Origin: Allodiplogaster sudhausi
Taxonomy: Eukaryota; Nematoda; Chromadorea; Rhabditida; Diplogasteridae
Assembly (NCBI GenBank): GCA_945643635.1
Contig: CALZFC010000066.1
Coordinates: forward strand, 1,466,001 to 1,530,000
DNA: 64,000 nucleotides
Reading direction: 5' to 3'
A program made the translations under genes and the position numbers. Under the pieces are notes generated by a model. The model worked only from the letters and a program-made list of their open reading frames with translations. It searched no databases and was not told the origin of the DNA. Position 1 is the first letter of the stretch. Each line of letters opens with the position of its first letter. This document shows, one piece after another, positions 35,701 to 52,742 of this stretch.

Positions 35701-37236
35701 TTGGAAGAAGAGTCCATTTGAAGGCTGCCGCAGAGGGGGAAGAGGAAGAGAAGAACGCGGTCGACTTCGACCCCGAGGCATTCTCCGTCTTCTTCGCTGT
35801 CCTTCTCAAACTTGCTTCCAAGTCATTCAGCCACAACTTTGCTGCTCTCACTCGGTTTCTTTCTTTTCATTTGTCATAATTAATATTTTCCTTTTCTTCA
35901 TGACTTCGATATACTTTGACAGATATCACCGAACACTGAAAGAAGTTGCCGGGAGCAACGAGGAAATCCAGCAAGTTCTGCTGGCAACTCTCTTCAAGTC
36001 ATGGCACAGCAACCAGCAGGCATCATTTCATTCTTCTATATTGACTATTGCTCTAGTAATTTGTTGTCTTTTGGTTCCCCAGAAGTAATTAGATTGTACG
36101 TGCCAGAAACACAGGCATTTCTACAGCAGCCAATGAAAGATTGTTGAAAGTTTTGAGGATAGGTAATAATAAAATCTCTAAACTGCTCGCTAATTCCAAA
36201 TGAACATCCACTGTTTCTGTTTAGATGATGCTCGTGCTCGTGGATAAGCTTCTGAAGATGCAGATTCTGGACGTTGCAGTTGTCATTGAATGGGTTTTTG
36301 AGGGACTTAAGGTTAACAGAGAGGGAGAGAGAGAGAGAGAAAGAGAGAGGAAAGACCGAATTCATTGTTGAGGACGAGCACGGCCGCCAGTGGGTGTGGG
36401 AAGCTCTGAACGGGGCTCTTAGCAAGCTGTCCAAGCACGTTGCTAAATGCAAGAGAGACCTGGAAGAGATGGTAAGGGAAGCAGAGAAGAAAAAGGAGGA
36501 GAGAAAGAAGAAGGAAGAGGACGGCAATGAAGATGGCGATGATGCAAAGGTCATTTTTATTTTCTCGCGATTTGCTGCCTCTCATTTTAAGGATAATAAT
36601 TATAACATAGTCCATGCATTTTAATAGAGAATACATCTTAGATGGAGGAGGAAGGAAACGAGGAAGGAGGCGATTTTGCACTCGACGCGAAGAAAGCCGA
36701 GGTACGCTGATTCACTGTTGATATTGTTATCTTTTCCAGCATAACACGGCTATTATAGGTAGAGAGTCTAGTTGAAACGCAGAAGAACGTCTTCCTCGAT
36801 GTCATGCTGGTTCGTTTTCTGATCTTTTATAATGCGGCTCTTATTGGAGGTCATTTAAGAAATTCGCCGTAAATCTGAGCATGCACGAGAGAGAAGCAAC
36901 GGCTGCGGGAGAATCTTCCGTCTCTCCCTGGTTCAATCTCGTCGTTGGCAGACTGAGACAAGTCAGATCAAACATCATTCTATTCTTCTGCTTGTGCTCA
37001 TTTTTTGTTCTCTGTTTTGTGCTGACATTTACGGAGGAATACTATTTACAAAAGCTTTTTATCGATTAAATTAACCGGAAGTTATTATGATGAAAATGGG
37101 TTTTCAGGTCTTCTTGCAACATCAGTCTATTCTTCTCAACTTCACATCTGTGATGGACGAGAGCATTTTCTCGAACCCAGAGATTAGCTCTCAGGTTGTC
37201 AAAGTCTTCCAGGAGTTCCAGGCGCTTCGAAATTAA
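32738..37236 (+). CDS. NCBP1: Nuclear cap-binding protein subunit 1 (CBP80)
   Basis: CBP80 is the large subunit of the nuclear cap-binding complex; it pairs with CBP20 on the m7G cap and couples splicing, export and decay. The start [11 protein letters not shown] (ATG 32738) is followed by a basic nuclear localisation-type segment ([12 protein letters not shown]). The MIF4G-like helical repeats give [40 protein letters not shown] and [40 protein letters not shown] and DYADCPED follow. Later come [40 protein letters not shown] (approximate joins), DWVDCLE and [34 protein letters not shown] precedes a charged [10 protein letters not shown] stretch, and the protein ends [10 protein letters not shown] before TAA 37234-37236. 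Most introns are 40-70 nt. The intron at about 36312-36370 is largely (GA)n on the sense strand. Length is close to the usual 790 residues. Confidence 0.93.
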
Positions 37237-37745
37237 AACGGGCGAGGTATTTTCTTTGCTAACAAGAAGTCACTATTGTTTCACGATCTCGGAAATGTGG
37301 ATGGATTGCTGGTGATGTGCGTGCAAGTTAAATATTGAGTCTACGTAAAGTTTAAATAACGCTCTTCCCTTAATAAGTAATACTTCGTTTCTTTATATGA
37401 AGTGTTGTTGTGCGGATGAATGACGGCTCTTATTTAATGAATCCTTTTTGTTCTTTTTATTACTTCTTGTTAAATTAAACTCATAGAATGAATATTTTCT
37501 GTTATTATGGAGCACTCGTATGGAGCACTCGTTTCAGCTAAAGGAAATTGGCAAAGTGAAGCTGCGCAACAGAAAATTATGGGACGATTATGTCGTGTCT
37601 GAAGTGAATACCGGAAATGTGAGGAGGGCTTGAGATGGAGGGGAACAGATGGACAGATTGTGACTTATCTTCATTCTGATTGTGGGAGAGCACCGTTCAA
37701 GGTAAGAAGTTATATACAGAAGAATGGATAGTGGAAGAAGAAGAG
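37237..37745. other. Convergent 3' region between NCBP1 and NCKX
   Basis: The two genes end tail to tail with 509 bp between stops. AT-rich sequence contains AATAAA-like signals only in loose form (TTAATAAG near 37370, TTTAATGAAT near 37434). An 11-bp direct repeat, ATGGAGCACTCGT, occurs at 37507 and 37520. No gene is seen. Confidence 0.5.
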
Positions 37746-37969
37746 TCAGCATAGGTTGAGCGGGCAGTGGAGATGGTCAGTCTCTAGAGAGACAGAGAAC
37801 ACGCAGAATCCGCAGTACGATAGAATCATTATTACGCCGAAGATCTCAAGGCAATTTCAGCTTCATTTTTCGAGATTCTTCGATATTTTCATCTCCTCTC
37901 TTTTTCTTTCCTCTATCGTTCTCTTTCCCTCCTTCTCCTATGTTTTTCTTTTCTCTCTATCGCTCTCTC

Positions 37970-38004
<35 letters not shown>

Positions 38005-39348
38005 CTATCGCTCGCTCTCTATCTCTTTCTGTCCATTGTTCGTCTACCTTATTCATCCTCCACTTGCTGATGATAATGGCGATGACGAGAACGACAATCA
38101 TAAAGAAAAGCATCCCGACAGAGCAGAGGAGGCCCTTGCTGCAGAGAAAGAGACTTCTCTGAGACAAAGCAAAGCCAAAGAGAACCTGGACACCGAGACA
38201 AAAATGGGCTCGGATGAGGTTGTCCGGAACGGCTCGATGATGAAGTACAGCAACCATGGTACTGGCAATCTGGAGAGAAGAAATGCAGAGAGGGAGAGAA
38301 AGAGAGCAGAGAGAGAGAGAGCATAGAGAGAGAAACGAGTTGAGATGTTCTGCATACCCGACACAGACGTCGAAGATGTTACTGCCAACTGAGCTGGACA
38401 CTGCCATGTCGCCCAGTCCTTTCCTGGCCACGATCACACTGAAATTGTGCATTTATACATGATGTAAGTATGTAAATACATATAAATATGTCACTATGTG
38501 GCGAATATGTTCCAGTTTATGAACTCGCCTGGATGTTTGTAGAAGATATGCCACTCTCTTTTTCCTTCTGCCTTTATTAAATGCCTACCTTGTAATTAAG
38601 TCAGGAATGCTAGTGCCAGCGGCAAGAATGGTGAGACCGATGATCTGAAAAGATTTGAGATATGAAAAGGAGAGAAAGGGAAAGAATGCCTCGGTTGGAA
38701 TGGCGATGGTCTCTCCGATTGTATTGGCCCACCAAACCATCAAGTACGAGAAGAACGCGATCCACAGGATCGACGTCACGAATGTTACCGGATACCACTT
38801 ACGGGCAGCCTGGATTAGGAGATAAAGATAAAATTATCAAGAAGTATGCACAAATACAGTACTTTGACAGCAGAACTGTATAAGTGACATAGAAAAGAGA
38901 GAGAGAGAGAGAAGACGACGACAGAGATAGAAAGAGAGATAAGAGAATAAAGAGAGAAAGCAAGTGAGAGAATGAGAGAGATGGAACGAGCAGAAACCTC
39001 TCTGCGGACGTCGGGGATGGTGACCCACATGGGGATGAGAATGGGAGCGAGTGCAATGAAAGCGAGTCGCTTGCCACACTCGTCCGGCCATTCCATCTCT
39101 AATGGCTTCTCATCTTCCTCTTCGAGAAGAGACTTCTGTAATTACTGTGGATAGATAGAGTGGATTACAGTAGGCAGACACTGACAATCTCTTCGAGATG
39201 CGACTGCCGACGTTCAATGTTAGAAGTTGGAACAGTCAATTCAGTCTGCTGATGATTCTGGAGACAGATGCCCGGTTCTTACTGACCACCGACTCCCCGT
39301 TTGTTCCTTTCATTGTTTTCTCGTGTGCCTCTCCCTCTCTCAACTCAC

Positions 39349-39389
<41 letters not shown>

Positions 39390-39400
39390 TCTCCACTCAC

Positions 39401-39445
<45 letters not shown>

Positions 39446-39468
39446 TCCCTCTCCCTCTCTCCACTCAC

Positions 39469-39524
<56 letters not shown>

Positions 39525-42500
39525 CTCTTTCATTCTTTATTCTTTCTCATCACGGAATTCTTGTAAGACATTGGTTACTTTTTTCTCACACTCTGTTTTT
39601 TTTCTTTATAAACCTGAGTGCACGGTGAATGTGATCTACTCAGCTCTTCGCATTCCTCTCCTGAAAAGAATTTTGATATTGTAAATTTAGCATAACTTCT
39701 GCTAAATCTACTGCTACATGATACAATCAAAATAAAGTTTATCCATGTGTTTGAAATCTGCACTACACTCTCGTGCTTCACACTGTTCATTTCTGTTTAA
39801 TCTGGCGTTTTGCAGTTCCCAGGAGCTAAAGATCAAGATTCTACGAAAGAAGTGGTGAGGAAGTCGAGAGGGCCACTTCAACTCGGTCGTGCAAGGTGTT
39901 GAGAGATGAGGTTAGGGAACATTTCAGAGGAGAGGGAAGGTTAGAAGGCAGGAGCTCATGCACTCTACGGATTGGAACGAACCAAGCACCGGGCGGATGT
40001 AGTCTCTGCTTCTATTCACTGAAACTCCTACCGTAACTCGCACCTTTACCACAACTTCAATTCATTTGAAAAGCGAGCTTTGCTTATCTAGCCGTTAGTA
40101 CTCAGTAGTATGTAAAATTTGAAATACTATTTTGATAATGGATTGAAAAGGCACCCTCTGCCAGCTGATCGAGAGTGTGGCTCATGAGTTGCATGATTCC
40201 ATTCCTGAACATTGTCCCCGAATGGAGAATCGGAATGCTTTGGCGACGACTCACGGAGGATCTGCAGAGAAAGCTCATTTCTATTCAATCAAAAGGCTAC
40301 ACTCTTCGAGCGATCAACAAGAAAATTCATAAATAAAGGAATGCGAATAAGGCTGAAATAGTGGAAATGAAGCAAAAACCTTCTCCTAGCCATGAGAGAC
40401 TGAGTCCGCTGGAATGGACAGTGTGGCTGGGCATTCATGTCCACTTCCTTGTCAAAGTGGACTGTCTGCAACTGACACATTCACTACTCTCTCTCCCTCT
40501 CCCTCTCGCTCTCTCTCTCTCTATCTCCCTCTCTGTATATCTCTCTCCCTCTCTCTCTCTCTCTCGCTGTTTCTCTCTTACCCTTAGATCTCCATCTCCC
40601 ACTCCGTTTCTTCATAATTGCTATTCTGCTACGGATACATCTCATTCTCTCCCTCTGAATTCACAAAAATTGGATATTCTGACGTTATGGTGATTAGCCT
40701 CTGTGATAGTGGTGGAGGCGTTTCCGTTGGCATGGAATCGGGGAGTGTCAATGGAGTGTTCGCGAGCGGAAGGGATGGGAATGGCAGTGGGAGGACGAGT
40801 GCTCAGAGACAGGCACTCATTCTTCATCTCTGCTTCCTCTGCCTCTTCCAATCTGGAAAGGTACTATCTTTCTTTTAAAATTAAGATTCAGTATGTTAAG
40901 ATAAAAACGTATGTATGGCGGACAGACTTCTCTCCGAAGAGAGTTGTCTTGACCCATCGTTCGATCGGCTCGTTGTATTTCATAAAAGTGCAATAGAAGA
41001 TGTAGACTGCGAAGAGAGACGCCGCCTCCGGCCATGTTATCTCAAGCACATTTATGATCTCTATGTTCTTATTTGTATCTTATTAGTTAGGATTGCACTG
41101 ATGAAGAAAGAAGAACCTTCTCATCCATGAAGAAGAAGACAAGCATTGCAAGAGCGAGCATGTAGATCGAGACATCTCTGCAGTCATGGCCACCGTCACA
41201 TTTAAAAAGGGAAAGTTGAAGGAGAAAGACCTGAAGAGAGGCCACCAAGTCAGCTGAAGAACGGTGGTTGAGAAAAGAGTACAGAAGGCAAGGACGCAGA
41301 GAATGTTGAATGTCGCACTTCCTCAAATCAATTACATTCCTTCTTTGATTTTCACAATTCAGAGTGGACAAACGACACATATTAAATATTAATTAATTAA
41401 GCATGTAAATACTGGAAAGTTCGGTTATTCTACATACATCTTCGAATATCCGTCGAATATGGGTCTATTTTTTTTTACTCTCCCACGTACATACATATGC
41501 AACTTCTTTCTTTATGCCAGAAGGAATCCCTTCCCCTTTCCCTCCCTCACTCCCTCTTCAGAGTCTCGCTCCCCCTTGCTCTTTGGTAGACAGCAGTAGC
41601 TGCCATTGTTTCTTCTCCGAATGCGTGGTTGAATGGAAGGGACAGGACGGGTGGTGCTTCTGGACTCATCCGTAGCTCACCCAAACATAAGCATGTATGC
41701 AATTAGGCATGCCTCGACTACTCTTTGTCGCTCTTTCTGTCTCTCCCTCTCTCTCTCTCTTCCTCGGTTTTTTTTGTTCCTCCTTTTTCTCGTTCTATTT
41801 CCTTTCTCTTCCTTCATTCTTTATCATATTCCTCTCTCCCTCTCTCTCTCTCCCTCCCTCTCTCTCTTTTTATCTCTCTCCCTCTCTCTCTTTCTCTCTC
41901 CCTCTCTCATTCCTGCAAGCTTGACTTCTTTGTTCCACTTTTGTCGTTCCTCCCCCTCCATTACTCGCTAATGTCATCTATCGTTTCCCATGAACACCAT
42001 GCAATTCCCTTCATTCAGTAACAACAAGAAGGAACGGGAATCCGGTCTCAGAATTCGAATAGAAAAGAGAAGGAAATCGTGATGAGGGAAGCGGCCTAAT
42101 TTTGAGGACCCACGCTAAGGAATTGACAGCGACACCACAGAAAGAGACCAGAGGAGATCGTCACTCAATAGAATACGAACATTTTCTCACTCACATAGTA
42201 TTTACTAATAAGCAGGAATCTTTGGACCTTTAGTATAAATTATTCAAACGGGACTGAAGACAGTCAAATCGCTGACCTACGATTGTGCCGATTCCGACGT
42301 TATTCTGAGCAATGAAGACTCCGATTACTGAAGTGAAGAATTCGGGGGCAGAGCCACCCGCGGCCATGAAGGTTGCTCCTGTACCGTTTCACGTCTGATA
42401 GTTATATCTCTGTCTCTCTCATACACACTCTCTCTATAGACTTATTCTCTCACGACATCTATCTTCTTTTTCCTCGTTTATCTTACTCGGTCTCTCGCTC

Positions 42501-42973
42501 CCTCTCTCACTCTCTCACTCTCTCTCACTTTCCATCTTCTCAGACCTGCGACATCATCACTCAAGGCGAGCTTCTCGGTGAGCACTCCGAGAGAGGGCAC
42601 AAAGAATTCATCGCAGACGATGGCGAGTGCCACGAACATGTACACGAGTCCGATGACATGGAGGATTACTAGAGTATTACTCTCATTTTTTAAGATTGCT
42701 TTGCTGCTTTGTTTTTCTTTTTTTTGTAATTGGCAGAGAGGCAGCTCGGTATGGAGGAAGAATTCCTCACCGGCTCCTTTCCGCCGCTGGTCGACCGTGA
42801 AGAAATCAGGTGGAAACTGAGAATCCTCTCCTTCCGATTCTGATGAGAGAGGCGAAGCAGAGCGGCTGATACAGAAAGAAATGAGAAGACGCTTACTTTT
42901 CTCTTTTGTGGGCAATAAGAGAGTAGAGAGAGAGAGCCGACAGAGAGAGAGAGCAGACAGAGAGAGAGAAAGC

Positions 42974-43021
<48 letters not shown>

Positions 43022-43170
43022 CAGAGAGAGAGAGAGTGCAGACAGACAGAGAGAGAGAGCAGAGAGAGAGAGCAGACAGAGAGAGAGAGAGCAGACAGAG
43101 AGAGAGCAGACAGAGAGAGAGAGAGAGAGACAGAGAGATAGAGAGACAGAGAGAGAGACAGAAAGCAGAC

Positions 43171-43204
<34 letters not shown>

Positions 43205-43205
43205 C

Positions 43206-43246
<41 letters not shown>

Positions 43247-44304
43247 AGACAGAAACAGGTAACTCTCGTTTTTCTGCTTAGGTCTTCAGAGGCGTGATGA
43301 AGAGCACAACTTACTCCATGTATTTTCCATGCTAATTCCTTTTAATGCCTGGTTCAAGTTCTACTTTTTTTGGTGTGGACCAACGATGAATGAAAGACCG
43401 ATTCAAGTTCTACTTTTTTGGTGTGGACCAACGATGAATGAAAGACCGAAAGAAAGAAAAGGGCGTAGAGCAAAGGAAAAGAAAAAAAGATAGAATAAAT
43501 GAGAAGGACCAGGAAATTGCTCTAGTCCTTTCCTGGCACTGGGAGAGGGACAATTCGCGACTTTGCTAAATGTATGTACTTCTCTGTTCTCTTAAAACTT
43601 TTTGGATGTTCGACCGGATGTGAGATAGAAAGAAATAGATAGAATGAGTGAAAAAGAATAAGAAGATGAGAGAAGGTGCAGAGCGAAAGAGACAGACGAA
43701 AAGAAGGAAACGGCGTCGCAAGAAGCAAGGAAAGAAGTAAGCAAAAGAGCACGAAGCGTGAAGTAAAGAAAGCTCGAGAAGGAACGGCAGAGCTTTTTCG
43801 CTTCCACTAACTCCATTTATTCATGTACATACATACTACATACCTCTGGGATTTCAATTTTTTTTTATATATGCGAATGTGAGAGTGAACAGGAAGAAAA
43901 GGAAGCGAGAACTGCCAAAAGATGCAGACAGAAAAAAAATTTATAAGTATTGGAAGTGTAATTAAATGTTGAGAGGAAGGGATGAAGCAACAAAGAAGAC
44001 ACGGAGAAGCGAAAATGAGGATCGTGAGAATTATGAGAAGAAGCAAAACAGATGAAGACGAGTAAGAGAAACTGAAGAAGGGGATGCTGATCACTTACTT
44101 ATTGCACTCGGGAGAGAGGAAGTCGGAGAGGCCAAGGAGATGTCGGCCAGTAGAGAGAGAAGAGGGAGAGAGAGAGGCAGAGAACGAGAGGGAAGGAGAG
44201 GAAGCAGAGGAGCTCCAGAACAAGCAAGCCACCACGGCGAGCAGTAGAAGCCATAGCAGGCGAGCGGTGCGCCGCCGCAGCGGAGTTGACACCCCGAACC
44301 TCAT
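37746..44304 (-). CDS. K+-dependent Na+/Ca2+ exchanger (SLC24/NCKX family)
   Basis: NCKX proteins extrude Ca2+ and K+ in exchange for Na+ at the plasma membrane. The probable start is [20 protein letters not shown] (ATG 44304-44302), an uncleaved-signal-like segment with low start confidence. [17 protein letters not shown] and [20 protein letters not shown] follow. The alpha-1 repeat is [20 protein letters not shown] with NNVGIGTIV, then [60 protein letters not shown] and [20 protein letters not shown] lead into the large cytoplasmic loop. [20 protein letters not shown] and [20 protein letters not shown] precede the alpha-2 repeat, [11 protein letters not shown] and [40 protein letters not shown] and a 35-nt intron follow; the end is [17 protein letters not shown] before TGA 37748-37746. 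Introns contain the largest GA/CT arrays in the window. Confidence 0.9.
39330..39528. repeat. (CT)n array with internal 60-bp periodic interruptions
   Basis: About 200 nt of CT broken by three copies of a CTCAACTCACTTTC or CTCCACTCACTTTC segment (about 39338, 39393 and 39460). It behaves as a minisatellite of CT plus that segment, inside an NCKX intron. Confidence 0.85.
42925..43258. repeat. Long polypurine array (GA)n with GCAGACAGA interruptions
   Basis: More than 300 nt almost wholly purine on the plus strand, built from GAGA runs separated by GCAGACAGAGAGAG blocks. It lies in the first NCKX intron and is pyrimidine in the sense direction. It is the longest such tract in the window. Confidence 0.9.
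43353..43449. repeat. 49-bp perfect tandem duplication
   Basis: Two nearly identical copies (43353-43401, 43402-43449) start TTCAAGTTCTACTTTTTT and include GGTGTGGACCAACGATGAAT. They differ by one T in the T-run. Confidence 0.92.
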
Positions 44305-47300
44305 CCAGGCCACATCTGTAAGAGAGAGGGGGAAGAGAATAGAAAGGTCACTTTCTACTCGACATGAGAGGCGAGGAAAATATTCAGCAAGTTCGAAAAA
44401 AATTCTTTAATATTCCGAAGGATGGGATTTGGCTGAAGAAGAGAAAGGTCGCGTTCTCGCGAGAAAAGGACACGAAGTGGAAGAAGACAGGCTTAGAAAG
44501 TAGTTTCGGAACAGAGGATTTGTTTAGTCAGCGTGGCCAGCTTCAGGCATGAAATACTTGCTGGACTGCAGGAAGTGGGGGAGGGAAAAGACAGAAGAAG
44601 AACAAAAGAGCGCATAAGAGAAAGAGAAACGACATAAGAGAGAGACAGAGAGATAGAGAGACAGAGAGAAGGTAATAACTATCGAGAGAAAACAAGAGAC
44701 AGGGAGGAGAATGATGAAGAGAAGCGAAAGAAGAGGAAAGAAAGACAGAGGAGAGCGGCGTTCGAGAACTGAGACGGAGAGTGGTTGTGAGAGTCTATTC
44801 ATGCTCCGAGTGGAAAAAAAACACGGTTGGGAACGACAGGAAGAGGCCGACGCTGCTACCGTCCAGGATCGTCTTCATTTTTTAAGTGAATTCATTCCCT
44901 CTCTCCCTCCCCATCACTTTCGCCCTCTCTCTCCCTCCATCTCTCTTTCTTTATCTCACGTTCTCCCCTCTCTTTGTTTCTCTATTCTTTCCTTCTATCT
45001 CAACTTTATAATGGTTAGACCTTTCAATTCCATTAGTGGGCCCCTATTTTTGCTCTTCCGGTGGTATTCTGTTATTAAAAGAGGGTAGTGACAAAGACGA
45101 ATTCTTACCTTTTCCAGTTGAAGACAAGGCTCTCATGACCCCTCCCATCGCAGAGGGTCAATCTGTGAGAATTTAAGGTTAAAGATTCCATTTCTCGTGC
45201 CTATTAATCCATCCACTTCTTATTCACTTCTCACCCACCAACTTCCATTTATTCCATTTCGCTCATCGTTTTCGCTACATACATACATATGTACGTATTG
45301 CGTCTGTGATTTTCGGCATAAAACGGTACGTTGGGTGTTTTCACAAGAATATTTCTTGAGGGAAAGAGATGCCGACAGAGCGAGAAAGGGGAGAGGACAG
45401 CTCCCATGAAACAGAAAAGAGAGAAAGAGAGAGGGAGAGAGAGAATGAAGGAGATGTAGAGCAGAAAGGAAAAAAATGTGAGTAGAGTCAGGAGACTCTT
45501 CTCGTCTCCGGTCAGCCATGCGAACACATTCTGAGGGAAGCCACGAACAAGTACATTAGACATGAGGATTGAAGGGAAGAGGGAACCGATGGAAGGAAAG
45601 GTCGCTGAGGAGGGCGAGACTGAGGAGGAAGGAGTGCGGGAGAGGGAGAGAGAGAGAGAGAAAGAGGAGATAAAAGAAGAGGGAGGAAAGGACAGAAACC
45701 CTCTTCTATTCTGCGGAACACGACGATTCATGGTCCGCCGCTGCTTATTTCGTTAACAAGGATAAATCTGAAAACAATGGGATTGGCGCTTCCTGTTGGG
45801 AGAGAGTAACAAATGGACCGAAGAGCTAAGAACACTCCCGGAGGCACGGAAAAGGAAGAAGCAGCTCTTCTCTCTCGCTTTCTCTTTCTTTTCATTCTAA
45901 AGTCACGTACTGTGAAGATTTCCGAAGAAGTTCTACTGGGGCTTATTGGTGGAGATTAACACAATTCTCGCTCTCTTTCTTTCTCTGTTTCCCTCTCTCC
46001 ATCTCCTTTCTCTCGTTCTCACTCGCACATAAGTACATTTTACCAAGTTTATACTAGCCAAGGCGTCAAAATGTTCGACGCGGAAATAAAAAGTGTACTT
46101 GGAAAGGCAACTATGGAAGCAAGTAGTAGGAAACATGTCAGAGCAAAAGATGATGGCAGAGATTTGAAAATAGGATTGAAGGAGAGAACATTTTGTAGAG
46201 AACCTAGTAAAGGAGAGAGGGAGAGGGAGAAAGAGAAAAGAGAGTGTGAGAGAGAGCAATAGAGAGAGAGAGGGATAGAAGAGTATAAAAGAGAAGAAGT
46301 TGGAAGCTGCCAGAGAGGCTGCTTCCTCTCTCTCCACAATGCATTTCGGCCCGATTGTGAGGGCGGGTACTCCCTCCATTCAAACGCGAATCCGTAAATG
46401 CCCTCGGGGAGAAGAGGCAGACTTGTCTGAGGGGAGAGAGGAAGAGAAAGATGGAGAGTGAAGACAGTTGAAGAAGACGAGAAAAGATGAGAAGAGTGAG
46501 TATGAGTGTCAGGAAAAACGATGAAGTGGTCAAAAGAAAATAAAGCGATCATGAAGCACGAGATGCATATATGTATGTAAAAGAAATGATTTAAAAAATC
46601 TCAAAATAAGTGTTGAATAAGCAGTCTTATAATATATGTAAATATGTCCATACATATGTGTACATACATAAATATCTATGTATGTACATATGTATGTGCA
46701 TGCATACATACATATATGAACAGGTACATAGGATGTACAAATCAGGTTGCAATAATAAAGATTGTTAGTTACAAATCAAATCAAGCGGATCACAGAAATT
46801 GTTTACGATAAAACCCAGATAAATGTGTATCTCACTTGAAGCGTTTACGTAGCTTTTACCCAAAAGCGAATCTGTCAAATGAAGAGGACAAACTCAATTT
46901 GCCCCTGTTTGAAGTAATTTGGACCAGAAAAGGTAGGACGAGCTCTAGGATTCCTAGTAATTTGAAAAATACAGTGATGTGATGAAAGAAGAATTCGGCA
47001 AGAGAGGCATTTGTTTGAGTTACTTTGGATATATTTATACCGTCATCGTCCGTCAGAGGGGCAGCTGCTTTTTAATGAAAAGAGAAATCTGTACGCATCT
47101 ACGAATAATTAAATCTAAATGTGATTGTTATATGTAACTGCGCCCATTATATTAGATGCTTGTTTCTAGCATTTCCTTAATCACTCTCTCACACATTTTC
47201 TTTATTCCTTTCAACCCTTCTTATTACTACTTGGTGTGAACATCAAGGGAAATCAAGGCATCGACAAGGGGAGGAATGGAGAATGAAAAACGAAGGGAGA

Positions 47301-49087
47301 GGAAGAAGACGGAAAGAACAATGTGGTAGAGGAAATGAAAGAGTACACAAACTACTCGTGTCTTCTCTTCTGTATGCATGCAGAATAATGATAAAACTGG
47401 AAGGCCCGAGATGAAACTAAGAACACGGGAAAGTTCATTAAGTAGACCATTTTCCTCACTAACAAATTAGTCTTTATATGGAGCGCATTCTCTTATTCTC
47501 TCTCCCTCCCTCTCCCCCTCTCTCTCTTCCTCTCACTCTCTCTCTCTCTCTCTCTCACCTCCCTTACTACCAATTCATTACCACTGTAGGTCATCTTCTG
47601 TTTGCACCGACTTGCGCAATTAAACTGAACTTATGGGTATTAGGAGTGGTTACCGTACTGTGAAGAAAGGATATCATGCTATTTTATATATTTGTAGAAT
47701 TGGCAGGGGCGATGACTTGAAAAGAAGAAGTGGGTGGAGGGTGAGCTGAAGGGTCGAAAAAGGTGAGAAGGGGAGGGAGGGGAAGCCAGATGCTGGCATC
47801 TTAGAGTGACGCAGAAACATTCTTGGACTCGCCCTTTCACCGGGCCAAGAGCGACTTCTTCTGATAAATGATTAATGAAAAGAGGAGTGTGAGAGGAGAC
47901 TTCTTCTGGTCGAAGTAGAAAAGGATGAAGGAGAGTAAAACGGGCATACTTTTCAAACTACCCCCTCAACGAACCTCTACCAGAAGGTTCATCTCTCTCT
48001 CTCTCTCTCACTCTCTCACTCCCACCCTCTCTCCTTCTCCGTCTCTGGTTCTCTCTTTCCGTTCACGCATGTCATCCCCCTCCTACCATCTCTCTGGTGT
48101 GAAGAAGTGCTGGAAAAGGACAACTGGAGAAATCCGGCATCCAAATCAGAGCCGCTCTCACGAAAATTGCAACTCGAATTGACGGGATTTGTGGAGGGAG
48201 CGAATGAGGGAAGTGGACTTGGACAAGAACGGGGAACGGACTGAACGAGGCAGAAGATGAAGGGGAAAGAGGATTTAGAGAGGGAAGGGGAAGACAAAAC
48301 TTCTTTGAAAGACAAGAGTCTGGTATTTAGCATTCACTCCCTTCTCTCTTCAGGCTGGCTAAAACCATAGTCCAGATAGACCGGAAAGAGAAAGAATGCC
48401 AGGAAGGAGCGAAGGTGAGAGGAAGCCAGCACAGAGGTGGTCGAGGCATCATAATTCATGCTTACAATCATGTGGAAGTAAAGAAAAGGGAACAAGGAGG
48501 AGGGGGGGGGGGGAGGGGAGAACAGCAGCAGGGGGGGGGGGATGATGGGACTCGTGATAGAAGGGAGCGACTCATCATGTTAGGCCGTCGCCAGTCTGGC
48601 TCAGCCACAATGGGACAACTTAGCCAGCAGATTCCCGGAAGAGATGGAGACACTGGGATAATGGAAGCTTCTCCTCTCTAATGCTGTCTCCCCCATTCCA
48701 TGATTCCAAATGAGCTTACACCGAGCCAAGATTCTTCCTCCACGTGTCTCCTCCTTCCCAATTTGTCAGAACCACAGATAAGAAATAGGCAACGGCTTTA
48801 CCTCCTCAGGCACCAAATCACTACTTCCAAACATTATAAAATACCAAACTGTACTGCAGTAGAATATTCGTTGCTAGGCACAAACTGCAAGCCTACATTC
48901 AACTACTAAATATAATTACATCAAGTCTTCATTCAATATTATGCCCTACACTGCATTGACTACAAGTAGACTCCCCGTGTAAATACGACAGGGGAGCTAT
49001 TCTTTCGTGATTGGATCCCTAGAAAGTGTCAAAAAGGAGCGTAATCAGTTGATATGAGAGAATTCCGTTTCTTTCTTGTTCGAGGGA
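44305..49087. other. Gene-poor region, no supported gene
   Basis: Contains simple repeats (44640-44760 GA, 45420-45670 GA, 46200-46290 GA, 47500-47555 CT, 47990-48020 CT, poly-G near 48503 and 48530) and an ATGT/ACAT tract (46560-46730). One small exon-like piece on the minus strand (about 45164-45110, LTLCDGRGHESLVFNWK) sits between AG and GTAAGAA signals but connects to nothing recognisable. Other open segments (46440-46330, 48330-48060) lack support. It may be 5' untranslated or regulatory sequence of the exchanger or of a divergent unrecognised gene. Confidence 0.45.
46563..46735. repeat. ATGT/ACAT-rich microsatellite
   Basis: Mixed TATG, TACA and ACAT tetranucleotides with several GTACATAC or GTATGTAC-type palindromes. 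Similar short tracts occur near 11920 and 24660-24690. Confidence 0.8.

Positions 49088-52742
<3,655 letters not shown>

Noticed and set aside
42881..43281. Long open frames of Arg/Glu or Ser/Leu repeats across the GA array
   Set aside because: They are translations of (GA)n/(CT)n in all frames with no other content and lie inside an NCKX intron.
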